DNA of 64,000 nucleotides from Jeotgalibacillus malaysiensis (GCA_000818095.1 CP009417.1:434001-498000), one strand, 5' to 3'. Positions 43,301 through 51,591 are shown, counted from the first letter of the stretch. The notes: generated by a model not told the origin, from the sequence alone. Numbers and translations: made by a program.

Positions 43301-45968
43301 GTGAGATGGCTTGAATAACCCTATAAACTGCGGGGAACCCCTAAAGCCCTTGTCACTACAACGGAGTTGGCAACGACAAACGTGAATGTCGCCGAAAGGC
43401 AGAAAAAAGCACAAGGGATGGTATAAGGTGAAAACCTAAGTAACCCAAAAATGGGCAATCACGCATCGAAACATCTTGATGAAGTCTCCGAAATGGAGGC
43501 GATAAAATGAAAAAAGAAGATATCTTGTATATAATCCGATTGCGAAATAAAGCTTTATCCAAACAAAAAATTCGTCAATCGGTCTCAAAAGAACGTGGGA
43601 TTTCATACTCACAAACAAATCGTATTTTAAGTAAAGTAAACCCCGACAAACACCTCTTTTCACTCTCTCAAAATCAATTCAAACGTCTTTACACATATGG
43701 GAACAATCTAGAATCAATGGCTAAATATTTGACTGTTAAGACCGGTCAAAAGGTAACCGTTTTAGCGTTGAGAGATGTTGCTCATAAAAATAAAATTAAA
43801 CGAGACTCCTCTACACGAAAACCTCCTGGGAATCAGTTATATGACAGCGAAATGGAAAAGCAGATTTGTTCCGGCTACAAAGAAGGGCTTTCTGCTCAGC
43901 AATTAGCTGATAAGTTTGGGTTTAAAAGCAAGCGTTCTATACTCGTCATCTTGAAAAACAATGGCGTGAAATCTAGAACAAAAACTCAAATTAGAAACGC
44001 AAAAATCTCCTATGCTGACTTCTCGTTCGAAAAGATTGATTCTCCTGAAAAGGCATACTTTTTAGGTTTACTGCTCACCGATGGATATGTCATCAAAAGC
44101 AGAGGATATGTAGGAATTGACCTCGTTGATAAAGATGCTATTGAATTGATTTCCAAAATAACCAATCAGAAATATAACGTCATTCCAACCGACAACGAAA
44201 ACCATAAAGATAAATATAGAATCATCCTTTATGGAAAAGATTATCTTGAACAATTGGAGCGGCTTGGAGTGACACCAAATAAAACATTCACCACTAATGG
44301 TTCCCAATTAAATGAATCCGAAAAAGAATTATTTAGATACATTCTAAGAGGAATCATAGACGGTGATGGATGGGTGCGAAAGGACGGGAAGGAATTCTTC
44401 ATCTCCTCAGCATCAAGTGGATTCATGGATTGGGTTCTCAAGGAGATGGAAAATATGGGTTTTACGAATCTAAAAATAAACAAATACGAAAATGAGCATT
44501 CTGGTTATTACCTAATACGAACAGCTTCAAAGGACAATTTAAAATTGTTGAGAGAAGTTGTTTATCAAGAACCATTAGGCATGGCTAGGAAATACAAGAG
44601 ACTTCATCAAGATGGACGTTCAGAGACTATAATTAGGGGGACTGCGTAAGCAGTTCGTTGGATAGTCCAGACCACAACAGTATGTAACTGGCTAGAGAAA
44701 TCTAGAGTGGTAAGGCAGTTGGTTACAGCGACATCGCCATCCGGTCGGCATGGCTCAGTCATTATTACCCAGTAGAATTCCTCACAGCAACCCTCAACTC
44801 TTTCCTCTCGAAAGCTGACCGTATCAAGCAATTCATGACGGTCTGTAAGAACCGTGGTATTGCGGTTCTCTCTCCAGATGTAAACTACTCAATGCAAGAC
44901 TTCTCTGTAGACGGAAAATCTATCCGCTTCGGTTTCGGTGGTATTCGTAACATGGGTTCATATGGTGAGCTTATCATCGAAGAACGAGACCAAAATGGCT
45001 TATTCACAAGCCTGTACAACTTCATTGAACGGATGTCGATTTCACACGGTATCAACCGTCGTCGTATCGAAGCTCTTATCTATTCAGGAGCTCTTGATTC
45101 ATTCCCAGGAACACGTCAAGAAAAACTCAATATGATTGATGTCTTTACCGGTATCGCAAGCATTGCAAAAGGTGACCGTGACAACGGAACAAAATCGCTT
45201 CTTTCAACCTCTTTGTTCACTCCAATGTACGATAAATTCTTCACATTGACAGGTGCACGTGAAATGTCTGAAAAGCTTCGCCTTGAAAAAGAACGAGAAT
45301 ATACAGGATTTTATGTATCGGGTCACCCGTTAAATGAGTACGAATCGGTCTTTAAAAATCCAAGCATCAAAAACTTCTATTCGATTCAGCAGATTCTTCC
45401 GAACTCGATTGATTCTGAAGATGGAGTGGAAGAAGATATTGTCTTTGAAAATGCGTTTGACGGAGAGATGGTTCGGATTGCCGGAGTGGTACAGGAGCTT
45501 GAAGTGCGTGAGACAAAGAGTCATCAACTCATGGCAAATATCGTCATTGAAGATGTTTCTGCAAGTGTCAAGGGGATTATTTTCCCTACGATTTACTCTC
45601 AAAATGTCCACCGCTTGAAAAATGGGGAAGTTCTCGCATTCTACGGCAAGATTGAAGTCAGTGAATTCGGAACACAATTCCTTGTAAACGGCATTGAAAC
45701 AATGGATGAATTAATGACGCCAGACTCTGTTGCCAATTTAACACTCTACCTCGATTCTGACCTATCAGAAGCAAGATATGAGTTTGAAGAGTTGATGAAT
45801 ATCTTTGAAAAGTCTGATACGCCAAACCGAATCCCTGTCACGATTGTCATGGGAGGGAAAACGTATTCGACCCGACAAGGAAAAGCGATTCTAGGAAATA
45901 CGAAGCTTGCGACCATCATCAAATTGCAAGAGTTGTTGGGCAGAAATTCTGTTCAGGTTCAATACTAA
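40339..45968 (+). CDS. dnaE: DNA polymerase III alpha subunit (DnaE-type), split by two group I introns
   Basis: Exons 40339-42877, 43264-43277 and 44715-45968 join in frame to 1268 residues (3807 nt). TTG start with AAGGAG upstream. About 75 extra N-terminal residues precede the PHP domain (LHGHSEYS, H86/H88). The polymerase core has GRGSACGS and the catalytic PDIDIDFSDTRRE (D468, D470, D472). The exon junctions rebuild LYA-FNKSH-AVGYSDI, a conserved stretch of DnaE. The C-terminal part has an OB-fold-like region (VRIAGVVQELEVRE). The element thus carries its own replicative polymerase, under the palindrome regulon. Confidence 0.93.
42878..43263 (+). mobile_element. Group I intron 1 of dnaE (no ORF)
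   Basis: 386 nt. The upstream exon ends in T (first base of a Phe codon) and the intron ends in G. The core stretch GATGATATAGTCC near 43197 is shared with the nrdE intron. Boundaries follow from restoring FNKSH. Confidence 0.85.
43264..43277 (+). other. 14-nt micro-exon of dnaE
   Basis: TTAATAAATCGCAT. With the T that ends exon 1 it encodes Phe-Asn-Lys-Ser-His, the conserved DnaE motif missing from both flanking exons. Exon lengths 2539+14+1254 sum to a multiple of three. Confidence 0.8.
43278..44714 (+). mobile_element. Group I intron 2 of dnaE with homing endonuclease gene
   Basis: 1437 nt. The upstream exon ends in T (CAT), the intron ends in G, and the next codon is GCA. Structured 5' core sequence precedes the ORF (43278-43506). 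After the ORF come GAGACTATAATTAGGG and GGATAGTCC, which fit a group I P7/P9 region. Confidence 0.82.
43507..44649 (+). CDS. LAGLIDADG homing endonuclease inside dnaE intron 2
   Basis: 380 residues. Two LAGLIDADG-type helices: LGLLLTDGYV (L186-) and LRGIIDGDGW (L280-), so a monomeric two-repeat enzyme. The first 160 residues contain helix-turn-helix-like segments (LSAQQLADKFGFKSKRSI), probably DNA-binding. ATG 43507 is preceded by ATGGAGG. It would cut intronless dnaE alleles to spread the intron. Both catalytic acidic residues (D192, D285) are present, so it may be active. Confidence 0.9.
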   Translation: MKKEDILYIIRLRNKALSKQKIRQSVSKERGISYSQTNRILSKVNPDKHLFSLSQNQFKRLYTYGNNLESMAKYLTVKTGQKVTVLALRDVAHKNKIKRDSSTRKPPGNQLYDSEMEKQICSGYKEGLSAQQLADKFGFKSKRSILVILKNNGVKSRTKTQIRNAKISYADFSFEKIDSPEKAYFLGLLLTDGYVIKSRGYVGIDLVDKDAIELISKITNQKYNVIPTDNENHKDKYRIILYGKDYLEQLERLGVTPNKTFTTNGSQLNESEKELFRYILRGIIDGDGWVRKDGKEFFISSASSGFMDWVLKEMENMGFTNLKINKYENEHSGYYLIRTASKDNLKLLREVVYQEPLGMARKYKRLHQDGRSETIIRGTA

Positions 45969-46011
45969 GGGGAGAGGCTTCGGTCTCTCTTTTCCTTAAA
46001 GGAGGAGACGT

Positions 46012-46245
46012 ATGAATAGCATAAAAATTTGGTTTACAAACCCGACATTTCACTCCATTTATCAGCGAGTCCTATTAACACTCGATTATCTGGAAGAGGT
46101 CGGTGAGCGACCGGAAGTCGAACAGTCATTGACAAAAGACTTGGAACAAATGAAGAAATGGATATATGGTTCCCTGGAGCGGCAAACCATTGTGTCAGAA
46201 TGTTTGATTCGTTACGAGTCGATACAACAAAAAAGACAACCATAG
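46012..46245 (+). CDS. Hypothetical small protein
   Basis: 77 residues, helical and charged, AAAGGAGGAG before the ATG, 43 bp after dnaE and likely on its transcript. No recognised family. Confidence 0.6.
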   Translation: MNSIKIWFTNPTFHSIYQRVLLTLDYLEEVGERPEVEQSLTKDLEQMKKWIYGSLERQTIVSECLIRYESIQQKRQP

Positions 46246-46260
46246 TGGTTGTCTTTTCAT
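46228..46260. terminator. Bidirectional terminator between convergent genes
   Basis: AAAAGACAACCA pairs with TGGTTGTCTTTT. Confidence 0.85.
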
Positions 46261-46634
46261 GTATTTGATTTCTTTTTTCGTCGATTCATATCACGCTTCG
46301 CAAGTTGTTCTGCAGACGCTGGTTTATGAAGTCCTAATGCAAAAACTAAAACGACAGCGAGTCCAAAGGTTAATCCGGATGAAAGCCAAAATCCAAAATC
46401 AAGTGCCTTCATAAAGACGAGGGTTGGGATAATGGCGTATACAAGGTAACCGAATAAGAGTGTAAAAAATACTTTCACCGCATCTTTAGAGGTTACCGCT
46501 TCTTCTTTTGGTTCAATAGCTGGTTCTTGTTTTTCCAGCATTTTAAAGCCTGTCATTTTTGATTTAGGCTTAATTTTTAAATCTGGTTGTTCTGGTACGA
46601 TTAACTCAGATTCACGTTTTTCATGTTCATTCAA
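46257..46634 (-). CDS. Hypothetical membrane protein with two TM segments
   Basis: 125 residues. The acidic/basic cytoplasmic N-terminus (about 1-50) precedes two transmembrane segments (about 54-75 and 80-100) and a basic tail (RDMNRRKKKSNT). AAGGAGTG precedes the start. Unknown function. Confidence 0.6.
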   Translation of the reverse strand: MNEHEKRESELIVPEQPDLKIKPKSKMTGFKMLEKQEPAIEPKEEAVTSKDAVKVFFTLLFGYLVYAIIPTLVFMKALDFGFWLSSGLTFGLAVVLVFALGLHKPASAEQLAKRDMNRRKKKSNT

Positions 46635-46669
46635 ATTGAATCACTCCTTATTTAATAACATTGTTAGAT

Positions 46670-46697
46670 ATTGTATGGGGAATAGAGTAGTTTATAA
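46670..46697 (-). promoter_or_regulatory. Promoter resembling the TTATAA/TAGNAT family
   Basis: Reverse strand: TTATAA, 16 bp, TACAAT. Confidence 0.55.
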
Positions 46698-46756
46698 ACT
46701 TTGGAAGGGTTTATGAATGTCGGACAGATTTTAGGGTTCTAGTGTCAAAAATTACA

Positions 46757-46785
46757 TTGACTATAGTCAAAAATAATTATATGAT
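46757..46785 (+). promoter_or_regulatory. Promoter with perfect palindromic operator
   Basis: TTGACT, 17 bp, TATGAT; TTGACTATAGTCAA at 46757-46770. The leader contains GTGAG/CTCAC near 46820. Confidence 0.8.
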
Positions 46786-46863
46786 AGAGTCAAATAATAA
46801 AAAGAAAAGTACGAACGTGAGAATGACAAACTCACATAGCGTTGAAGGAGGAATTTATTTTTT

Positions 46864-47145
46864 ATGACATCACACACAGACAAACAGACAACGACAGACA
46901 AGGTTGCACCCGGAAGTATTTATAATGTAGGAGACCGAGTCGTATTTAAGTATTACGAAGACGATGAATGCGAGGAATATGTATATGGAACACTTCATGG
47001 GAGAGTGGATGAGCAAACAGCTATTGTGAAAGTGGTATTGAAGGGGAGAAAGAAAGACATTATTGATTATCATGAAATTGCATTTTCAAATTTATTGCCT
47101 CATATCCCGGATAAACGACGACAAGCACCTGATGATGACGAATAA
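46864..47145 (+). CDS. Hypothetical small protein
   Basis: 93 residues. A disordered Thr-rich start, then a beta-rich core (YNVGDRVVFKYYEDDECEEYV), possibly an SH3/KOW-like fold. GAAGGAGG precedes the ATG. The last 11 codons lie in a 34-bp repeat duplicated at 47418. Confidence 0.6.
   Translation: MTSHTDKQTTTDKVAPGSIYNVGDRVVFKYYEDDECEEYVYGTLHGRVDEQTAIVKVVLKGRKKDIIDYHEIAFSNLLPHIPDKRRQAPDDDE
47112..47145 (+). repeat. 34-bp direct repeat, copy 1
   Basis: Begins TAAACGACGACAAGCACC and ends GACGAATAA; identical to 47418-47451. The two copies bracket the gene at 47169. Confidence 0.9.
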
Positions 47146-47168
47146 CAAACAGATGGAAGGGTGAGAAG

Positions 47169-47420
47169 ATGAAATATACGATTAATGGATTCGAATACGA
47201 AACACCTGAATATTGGATGCATGGTTCTGGAAAATGGAAAGACGAAGATGGAACAATTCATGACATTACGTCTCTAAAATATCCTCCAACTCCTAATGGC
47301 AAGCATGTATATATTGATAGTATAGATGGTTCTGCCTCATATCGCTCATTAGATGAAGGAGAAATTTTATCTTTCCAATGTACTCATATTAAGACGTATC
47401 CTGCGAAGGGTGGGGCGTAA
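47169..47420 (+). CDS. Hypothetical small protein between direct repeats
   Basis: 83 residues, beta-rich and Gly/Tyr-rich (MHGSGKWKDEDGTIHDITSL). GGAAGGGTGAG precedes the ATG. Its stop codon coincides with the first three bases of repeat copy 2. Unknown function. Confidence 0.55.
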   Translation: MKYTINGFEYETPEYWMHGSGKWKDEDGTIHDITSLKYPPTPNGKHVYIDSIDGSASYRSLDEGEILSFQCTHIKTYPAKGGA

Positions 47421-47451
47421 ACGACGACAAGCACCTGATGATGACGAATAA
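47418..47451 (+). repeat. 34-bp direct repeat, copy 2
   Basis: Identical to 47112-47145. Here it is non-coding, a remnant of the upstream gene's 3' end. Confidence 0.9.
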
Positions 47452-47495
47452 TAAAAGTTTTCAATGAGAAAGCATACTGAAAATAATTGATAAAA

Positions 47496-47558
47496 GCTAT
47501 GATTGATTATAAAACAAATTCAACTGTCTACAATGAGTTATCAAGACAAAAGGAGTGG
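47496..47558 (+). repeat. Leader repeat, copy 2
   Basis: 63 nt matching 36046-36110, with TTATAA-16-TACAAT and TGTCT/AGACA. Two T are missing relative to copy 1, which brings AAAAGGAGTGG together as a ribosome binding site. Confidence 0.75.
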
Positions 47559-47564
47559 TTCACG

Positions 47565-47711
47565 ATGACTACAGAAGAAGCGACAAACATTATTAAAGAA
47601 ATAAAGGAAACTGACCAAAAAGCATTTGAGCAATTGAAGGCGAAATGTCAATGGGAACAAATGACTCAATTGTCAGTAGTTAAAGAATGGGGAGACCCTA
47701 GAAAATGGTAA
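47565..47711 (+). CDS. Hypothetical small protein
   Basis: 48 residues, helical (MTTEEATNIIKEIKETDQ). ATG 47565 is 6 nt after AAAAGGAGTGG; an upstream in-frame start lies within the promoter. Ends before a bidirectional terminator. Confidence 0.55.
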   Translation: MTTEEATNIIKEIKETDQKAFEQLKAKCQWEQMTQLSVVKEWGDPRKW

Positions 47712-47750
47712 TATACTTTCCCAATAGCTAAAGGAATTAATAAGCAGACA

Positions 47751-47780
47751 AAAAAGCATGATAATTATCATGCTTTTTCT
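47751..47780. terminator. Bidirectional terminator between convergent genes
   Basis: AAAAAGCATGATA pairs with TATCATGCTTTTT. Confidence 0.9.
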
Positions 47781-47792
47781 AATTGTTTTTTC

Positions 47793-48371
47793 TTATAGTT
47801 CGTTCTTTTTGTAAGGAAGTCGAGTTTGTTTTGCTTCTCGACGACGCTCTGCCTTTTCGACCATTTTCTTCATGTCATCGTCTGGAGAAATCGGTTCACG
47901 CACATGAAGAACTCGTGAAACAAGTTCAGACACTTTATTGATGCCTTCATCGTTTAATCGTCCGATACGCTTTCCGATTCGCCCACGTGATTTGGTATAG
48001 ATGGTCTCGGTTTTCACAACACCTTCCACTTTGTCTCCGCCCCATTTTAAAAGGTCAGGGGTTAACGGAAGATGAAAGATGAAATCCGTGTTTCGCTCTG
48101 ATTCTTCAGTGCCAGAATGTTTTGTGATGGGAAGAACCAACAACGTATTGGTTTTTTCATTCGTCAAACTGGATGAAAGAACAACCACTGGTCGTGTGCC
48201 TCTCATCTCACTGCCCACACCTTGACCAAAATCAAGCGTCCAAATGTCCCCTCGCTTCGGAAACTCCATCATGCTTTTCTCTTTCTTTGCATACTTTGTC
48301 ATTTTTTGAACCCACAATTGATATTCGCTTTCTGTGGGTGTTTTTCGCATGTTAACCTTATTATTTTCCAT
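47793..48371 (-). CDS. MazF/PemK-like protein with N-terminal extension
   Basis: 192 residues. PKRGDIWTLDFGQGVGSEM then RGTRPVVVLSS (38-66) and TLLVLPITKH are the MazF/PemK core, an mRNA interferase fold. About 37 extra residues precede it and a basic tail (ERRREAKQTRLPYKK) follows. No antitoxin-like gene is adjacent on either side. It could be a solitary toxin, a toxin controlled from elsewhere, or a domesticated relative. ATAGGAGTG precedes the start. Confidence 0.78.
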   Translation of the reverse strand: MENNKVNMRKTPTESEYQLWVQKMTKYAKKEKSMMEFPKRGDIWTLDFGQGVGSEMRGTRPVVVLSSSLTNEKTNTLLVLPITKHSGTEESERNTDFIFHLPLTPDLLKWGGDKVEGVVKTETIYTKSRGRIGKRIGRLNDEGINKVSELVSRVLHVREPISPDDDMKKMVEKAERRREAKQTRLPYKKNEL

Positions 48372-48395
48372 TGAAATTCACTCCTATAAATAAAT

Positions 48396-48481
48396 AGTCT
48401 CTTCCGACTAACAAATGATTCTGTGTCATTGTGTCATACACAACTAGTTTTGATGATTGTTACTATTGTATGCAAAGATTA
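48396..48481 (-). promoter_or_regulatory. Promoter and leader region of the mazF-like gene
   Basis: Reverse strand: TTATTT-16-TACAAT, an inverted repeat TTGTG-TATGA-CACAA that may be an operator, then AGTC-GGAAGA-GACT followed by ATTTATTTATAGGAG. Confidence 0.5.
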
Positions 48482-48492
48482 TAAAAAAATAA

Positions 48493-48584
48493 GAGAAAAC
48501 CGAAATGCAGGAGGGGATGTTCCTGGTACCAACCATTCCCGACCCGTATGCCGATATAGGTGGATACATCATTTCGATTTCCTC
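48493..48584 (-). ncRNA. Structured 3' RNA element after parR
   Basis: Reverse-strand GAGGAAATCGAAATG pairs over 15 bp with CATTTCGGTTTTCTC using two G-U pairs; on the forward strand the same positions would be A-C mismatches, so the RNA is read from the minus strand. The 62-nt interior has further stems. A T-rich run follows, so it may be an elaborate terminator or a small RNA. Confidence 0.5.
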
Positions 48585-48592
48585 TTTCATGA

Positions 48593-49258
48593 TTAGCTAT
48601 TGAAAAGAGCACCGATGTTTAGGTTTTCGACATTCACTTCATCATCATCGACATCATTCGTTTCAGCTCTAAGAAGAGCCTCTTCCTCTTTTTTCTTTCT
48701 ACGAGCTTCTGCTCGTTTTTGGCGGAGTTTCTCCGCTTTCTTTTCCTCTTCATCATCATCTTCTTTTTCCATAGTAGGAGCAGGAGAGGTTACAGGAACC
48801 GTTGTCGTTTCTGGATGAGAACTCTTCGGTGGTGCGTCATTTGATACCGTTTCCTTTTGAACCGCAATAGGTTGTGCTGTTACCTGCTGGGCAATAGGTG
48901 GAATAGAAGAAAGAGGGGAAGACAAATCTCCCCCTACATATCCATTTGGGTCACTAAGAAACTGAGAAAGTTCTTCCCCGTCAATTCGTATAACCCGTTT
49001 TAACACTGATTCAACCGCCTGTATATATTCAGGAGACCCGTAAGAATGTTGTACGCCAACCATATTCTGAATGATTTTATAGGTTTGCATGACCTTGTTT
49101 AACCCAATCATTTTTTCATAGTCGAGAGCTTTTTCGACGTATTCCACGATTACGTCGGAAATAACGCCGCCTTCTTCTTCACAACGCTCAATCAAAGGAC
49201 CCAGGACGATTTTATTGTGCTTTCGCTGGAGGGAGACGTTAAACGAACTTCTAGCCAT
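48593..49258 (-). CDS. parR: ParR-like adaptor for the actin-like segregation protein
   Basis: 221 residues. A basic N-terminus (MARSSFNVSLQRKHNKIVLG) resembles ribbon-helix-helix/ParR DNA-binding starts. A helical region, a Pro/Thr linker and a charged tail (EKLRQKRAEARRKKKEE) follow, with the C-terminus NLNIGALFNS perhaps contacting the filament. Its position directly downstream of a parM-like gene is the main argument. It would bind the centromere and couple it to filaments. Confidence 0.65.
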   Translation of the reverse strand: MARSSFNVSLQRKHNKIVLGPLIERCEEEGGVISDVIVEYVEKALDYEKMIGLNKVMQTYKIIQNMVGVQHSYGSPEYIQAVESVLKRVIRIDGEELSQFLSDPNGYVGGDLSSPLSSIPPIAQQVTAQPIAVQKETVSNDAPPKSSHPETTTVPVTSPAPTMEKEDDDEEEKKAEKLRQKRAEARRKKKEEEALLRAETNDVDDDEVNVENLNIGALFNS

Positions 49259-49275
49259 GTTGTTTTCACGCTCCT

Positions 49276-50427
49276 TTATCGAATTGAGATTTCTTCTTCT
49301 TCATTTTCAATGATGTTGTAGTTCTCTTCGAAATCAACTTCTTTTACAGCTTTAATGATTTTGACAACCGCTTTCGTCACGACAGCTTTGTCTTTTTCTA
49401 GTTGAGTCAAATAACGAATGGCATAGCTAATGCAGTTGTCCCATTTAGCGGTTTGAGAGATTTCAAAGTTTTCCGCATTAGAGGCAAGGACTTCTTTTAA
49501 ATACGATTCAAGGCGTAGTGAGCCACCACCTGTAAACAAGATAGCATGTCCACGTTGATTCAGGTAAACACTTTTCCGAACAAGAGCATCGATAATGTGT
49601 TCTTGGATGAATGTTTTAATGCTTTCTTGGAGAAAGTCCTCGGAATCTTCAAATCCGGAAAGAGTGGAGCCATCCTCTAAGACTTCATCTAATTTTGGAA
49701 TCCGTCTTTCTGAAATGGCGGTGTCCCAATCAATGCTGTTAATATCGAAATCTTGACTTGTCAACACAAAGCGTAGCTCGCTCTTTAGATGCTGTTCAAG
49801 ACGATTCATTCCAGCATAATCCAAACTGAAATACTCTAATGTATTCCCTTTTTCATCATATTTTCGGTAGTTAACGTTTTGCCCGCCGATATCAACCACA
49901 TGAATCTGGCTTGTATGTTGCTTAAGAGTACGAGGAAGGACTGCCATTCCTTCTGGATACACTTCTAAATTTTTAATCGAAAACGATTTTTTATTTCGGT
50001 TCAATTCAAGTGAGATTTCACCGTCATGTTTCCCCATGATGAGCTCTTTATAGCGTTCGATATTCTCAGATGCCACGAAATCATTGGTAGGTGAACCGAT
50101 AACGAGATTGACAACTTCTTCATCATTGTCAACGAGTGCCGCAACACTTGTGTATACGCAAAGTTTATGGTGTTCATTTGTCTTGGTGACTTCTGCATTG
50201 TATTCAGCCTGCAATCCTTCACCGACAAGATAGAACTTATTGTTCGTCACCAATTTGAACTGTTTAGGTGATGAGCTTTCATGGTTATTGAAGCTTGGCA
50301 CTCGTTTGCTTTTTGATGGAAAGGAAAAGACACCTTTGACCGTTCCGGTTTTACTAAAAACCATTCCCTTTACTTCGTGTTTACCTGGGTCAACAACGAC
50401 AAAGTCGCCTTTACTTAGTTTAGACAT
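49276..50427 (-). CDS. parM: ParM/Alp-type actin-like plasmid segregation ATPase
   Basis: 383 residues. Actin-fold motifs: phosphate 1 FVVVDPGKHEVKG (D13), phosphate 2 VVDIGGQNVNYRKYD (about 177-191) and adenosine motif LFTGGGSLRLESYL (about 297-310). It forms dynamic filaments that push sister plasmids apart. The reverse-strand start is preceded by AGAGGAGG. The operon order parM-parR and the repeat-rich upstream DNA fit a type II partition locus. Confidence 0.85.
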   Translation of the reverse strand: MSKLSKGDFVVVDPGKHEVKGMVFSKTGTVKGVFSFPSKSKRVPSFNNHESSSPKQFKLVTNNKFYLVGEGLQAEYNAEVTKTNEHHKLCVYTSVAALVDNDEEVVNLVIGSPTNDFVASENIERYKELIMGKHDGEISLELNRNKKSFSIKNLEVYPEGMAVLPRTLKQHTSQIHVVDIGGQNVNYRKYDEKGNTLEYFSLDYAGMNRLEQHLKSELRFVLTSQDFDINSIDWDTAISERRIPKLDEVLEDGSTLSGFEDSEDFLQESIKTFIQEHIIDALVRKSVYLNQRGHAILFTGGGSLRLESYLKEVLASNAENFEISQTAKWDNCISYAIRYLTQLEKDKAVVTKAVVKIIKAVKEVDFEENYNIIENEEEEISIR

Positions 50428-50477
50428 CTTAATTCCTCCTCTGATACGATTCTTCCTTCTTCTTGATGATTATGGCA

Positions 50478-50640
50478 GGTTATAGCACAGCCTGTTATGT
50501 AAGAAGGTCATTTATGTCTTTCATCTTACGTTAGTTTTAAAAAAAGGTCAATGATAAATGACGAACTGTAACAAGAAAGTTAAACAAATAATAAAATTAA
50601 CGATATTTATGTCATAACAGGACATAAAATGGAATCCTTC
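50478..50640 (-). promoter_or_regulatory. par promoter and candidate centromere (parC)
   Basis: Reverse-strand promoter TTGACC-17-TAAGAT (50523-50551). CCTGTTATG and CATAACAGG occur inverted at about 50498 and 50612, each next to a TTATGTC copy. These are candidate ParR-binding repeats. Confidence 0.45.
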
Positions 50641-50673
50641 GACAAATAAAATGTATTGTGTGCCATAAACGAC

Positions 50674-50704
50674 AAAAAAAGCAGATATTCATCTGCTTTT
50701 CGTC
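50674..50704 (-). terminator. Terminator of the 50707 gene
   Basis: AAAGCAGAT pairs with ATCTGCTTT, flanked by A/T runs. Confidence 0.8.
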
Positions 50705-50706
50705 AA

Positions 50707-51591
50707 TTACTTATATTTGATGGTTCCTTTTTCGACAGTGACCGTATAACCCAACTTTTTCAACTCTGACGTAAACAGCTTGTCTGACTCGACAGATAAT
50801 TCGTTGTGGAAATCAACCGCATTGTTGAATGTCAAGGCAATCCCATCCGCCTGCGAAACTCGAAGTTCGATGAGCAATGACTGAATGCCTTCTTCTTTTA
50901 ACGTCACATAGTCAATATACTCTTGATAAGCATGCGAAGATGTGATTTTAGCGTCTAATGATTCAATTCTTCCATGATAACGATTCATTTTTAAGTCAAT
51001 GGATTGAAGACGAAGGATGTATTGCCCCCGGGACAACTCCCCATTAATATGCTTCACCGACATATCACGAATTTGCTGAAGGAGGATTGTTCCTTCTTCA
51101 TCTTCAGAACGAATATCAAATAAAATCGATTCGTCTACTGGTTGAATCGGTTCGTCGCTCGCTTTTGGTTCTGTTTGGAAAGAACTCTTCAAGTCATCCT
51201 TCCAGTTGTTCGCCTTTTCAATGAGGTCTTCATTTGTAGTTGGCAAGTCTTCAGCTTTATCTTTCTTAACTTCAACTGTGTTTCGTTGGATTTCTTGTAG
51301 AACGAGTTCTTCTTTTGTTTCAACAGCAATATCACTGTACAGTTTAAATGTATAGAATGCCAATAAGACAGCAACAATGAGCAAAATCCACATTTTGAAT
51401 TTAGATTGAGGGGTTGCCTCGACTTCATCGGGATTTGGTGGACGCACTTCTTTGTTTTTCTCTTCACTTGGCTCTTTATTCTCTTCTTTCCCTTCTACCA
51501 CGGGAACTACTTTTCCGTTTTCCACGGTTAGGTAAGGGTTTTTATTATCTTTCTTTTTTACATGTTTGTCGGATTTTAACCAATTTTTCAT
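50707..51591 (-). CDS. Single-pass membrane protein of unknown function
   Basis: 294 residues from ATG 51591, downstream of GAGGGAGG on the reverse strand. The basic/acidic cytoplasmic part (about 1-75) is followed by one transmembrane helix (MWILLIVAVLLAFYTFKLY) and a charged extracellular part with long helices. Divergent from recG, sharing its palindrome region. No family recognised. Confidence 0.65.
   Translation of the reverse strand: MKNWLKSDKHVKKKDNKNPYLTVENGKVVPVVEGKEENKEPSEEKNKEVRPPNPDEVEATPQSKFKMWILLIVAVLLAFYTFKLYSDIAVETKEELVLQEIQRNTVEVKKDKAEDLPTTNEDLIEKANNWKDDLKSSFQTEPKASDEPIQPVDESILFDIRSEDEEGTILLQQIRDMSVKHINGELSRGQYILRLQSIDLKMNRYHGRIESLDAKITSSHAYQEYIDYVTLKEEGIQSLLIELRVSQADGIALTFNNAVDFHNELSVESDKLFTSELKKLGYTVTVEKGTIKYK

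Noticed and set aside
42901-44830. Reading dnaE as a frameshifted or broken pseudogene
   Set aside because: Two introns with proper U/G ends and a 14-nt exon restore a conserved, full-length reading frame.
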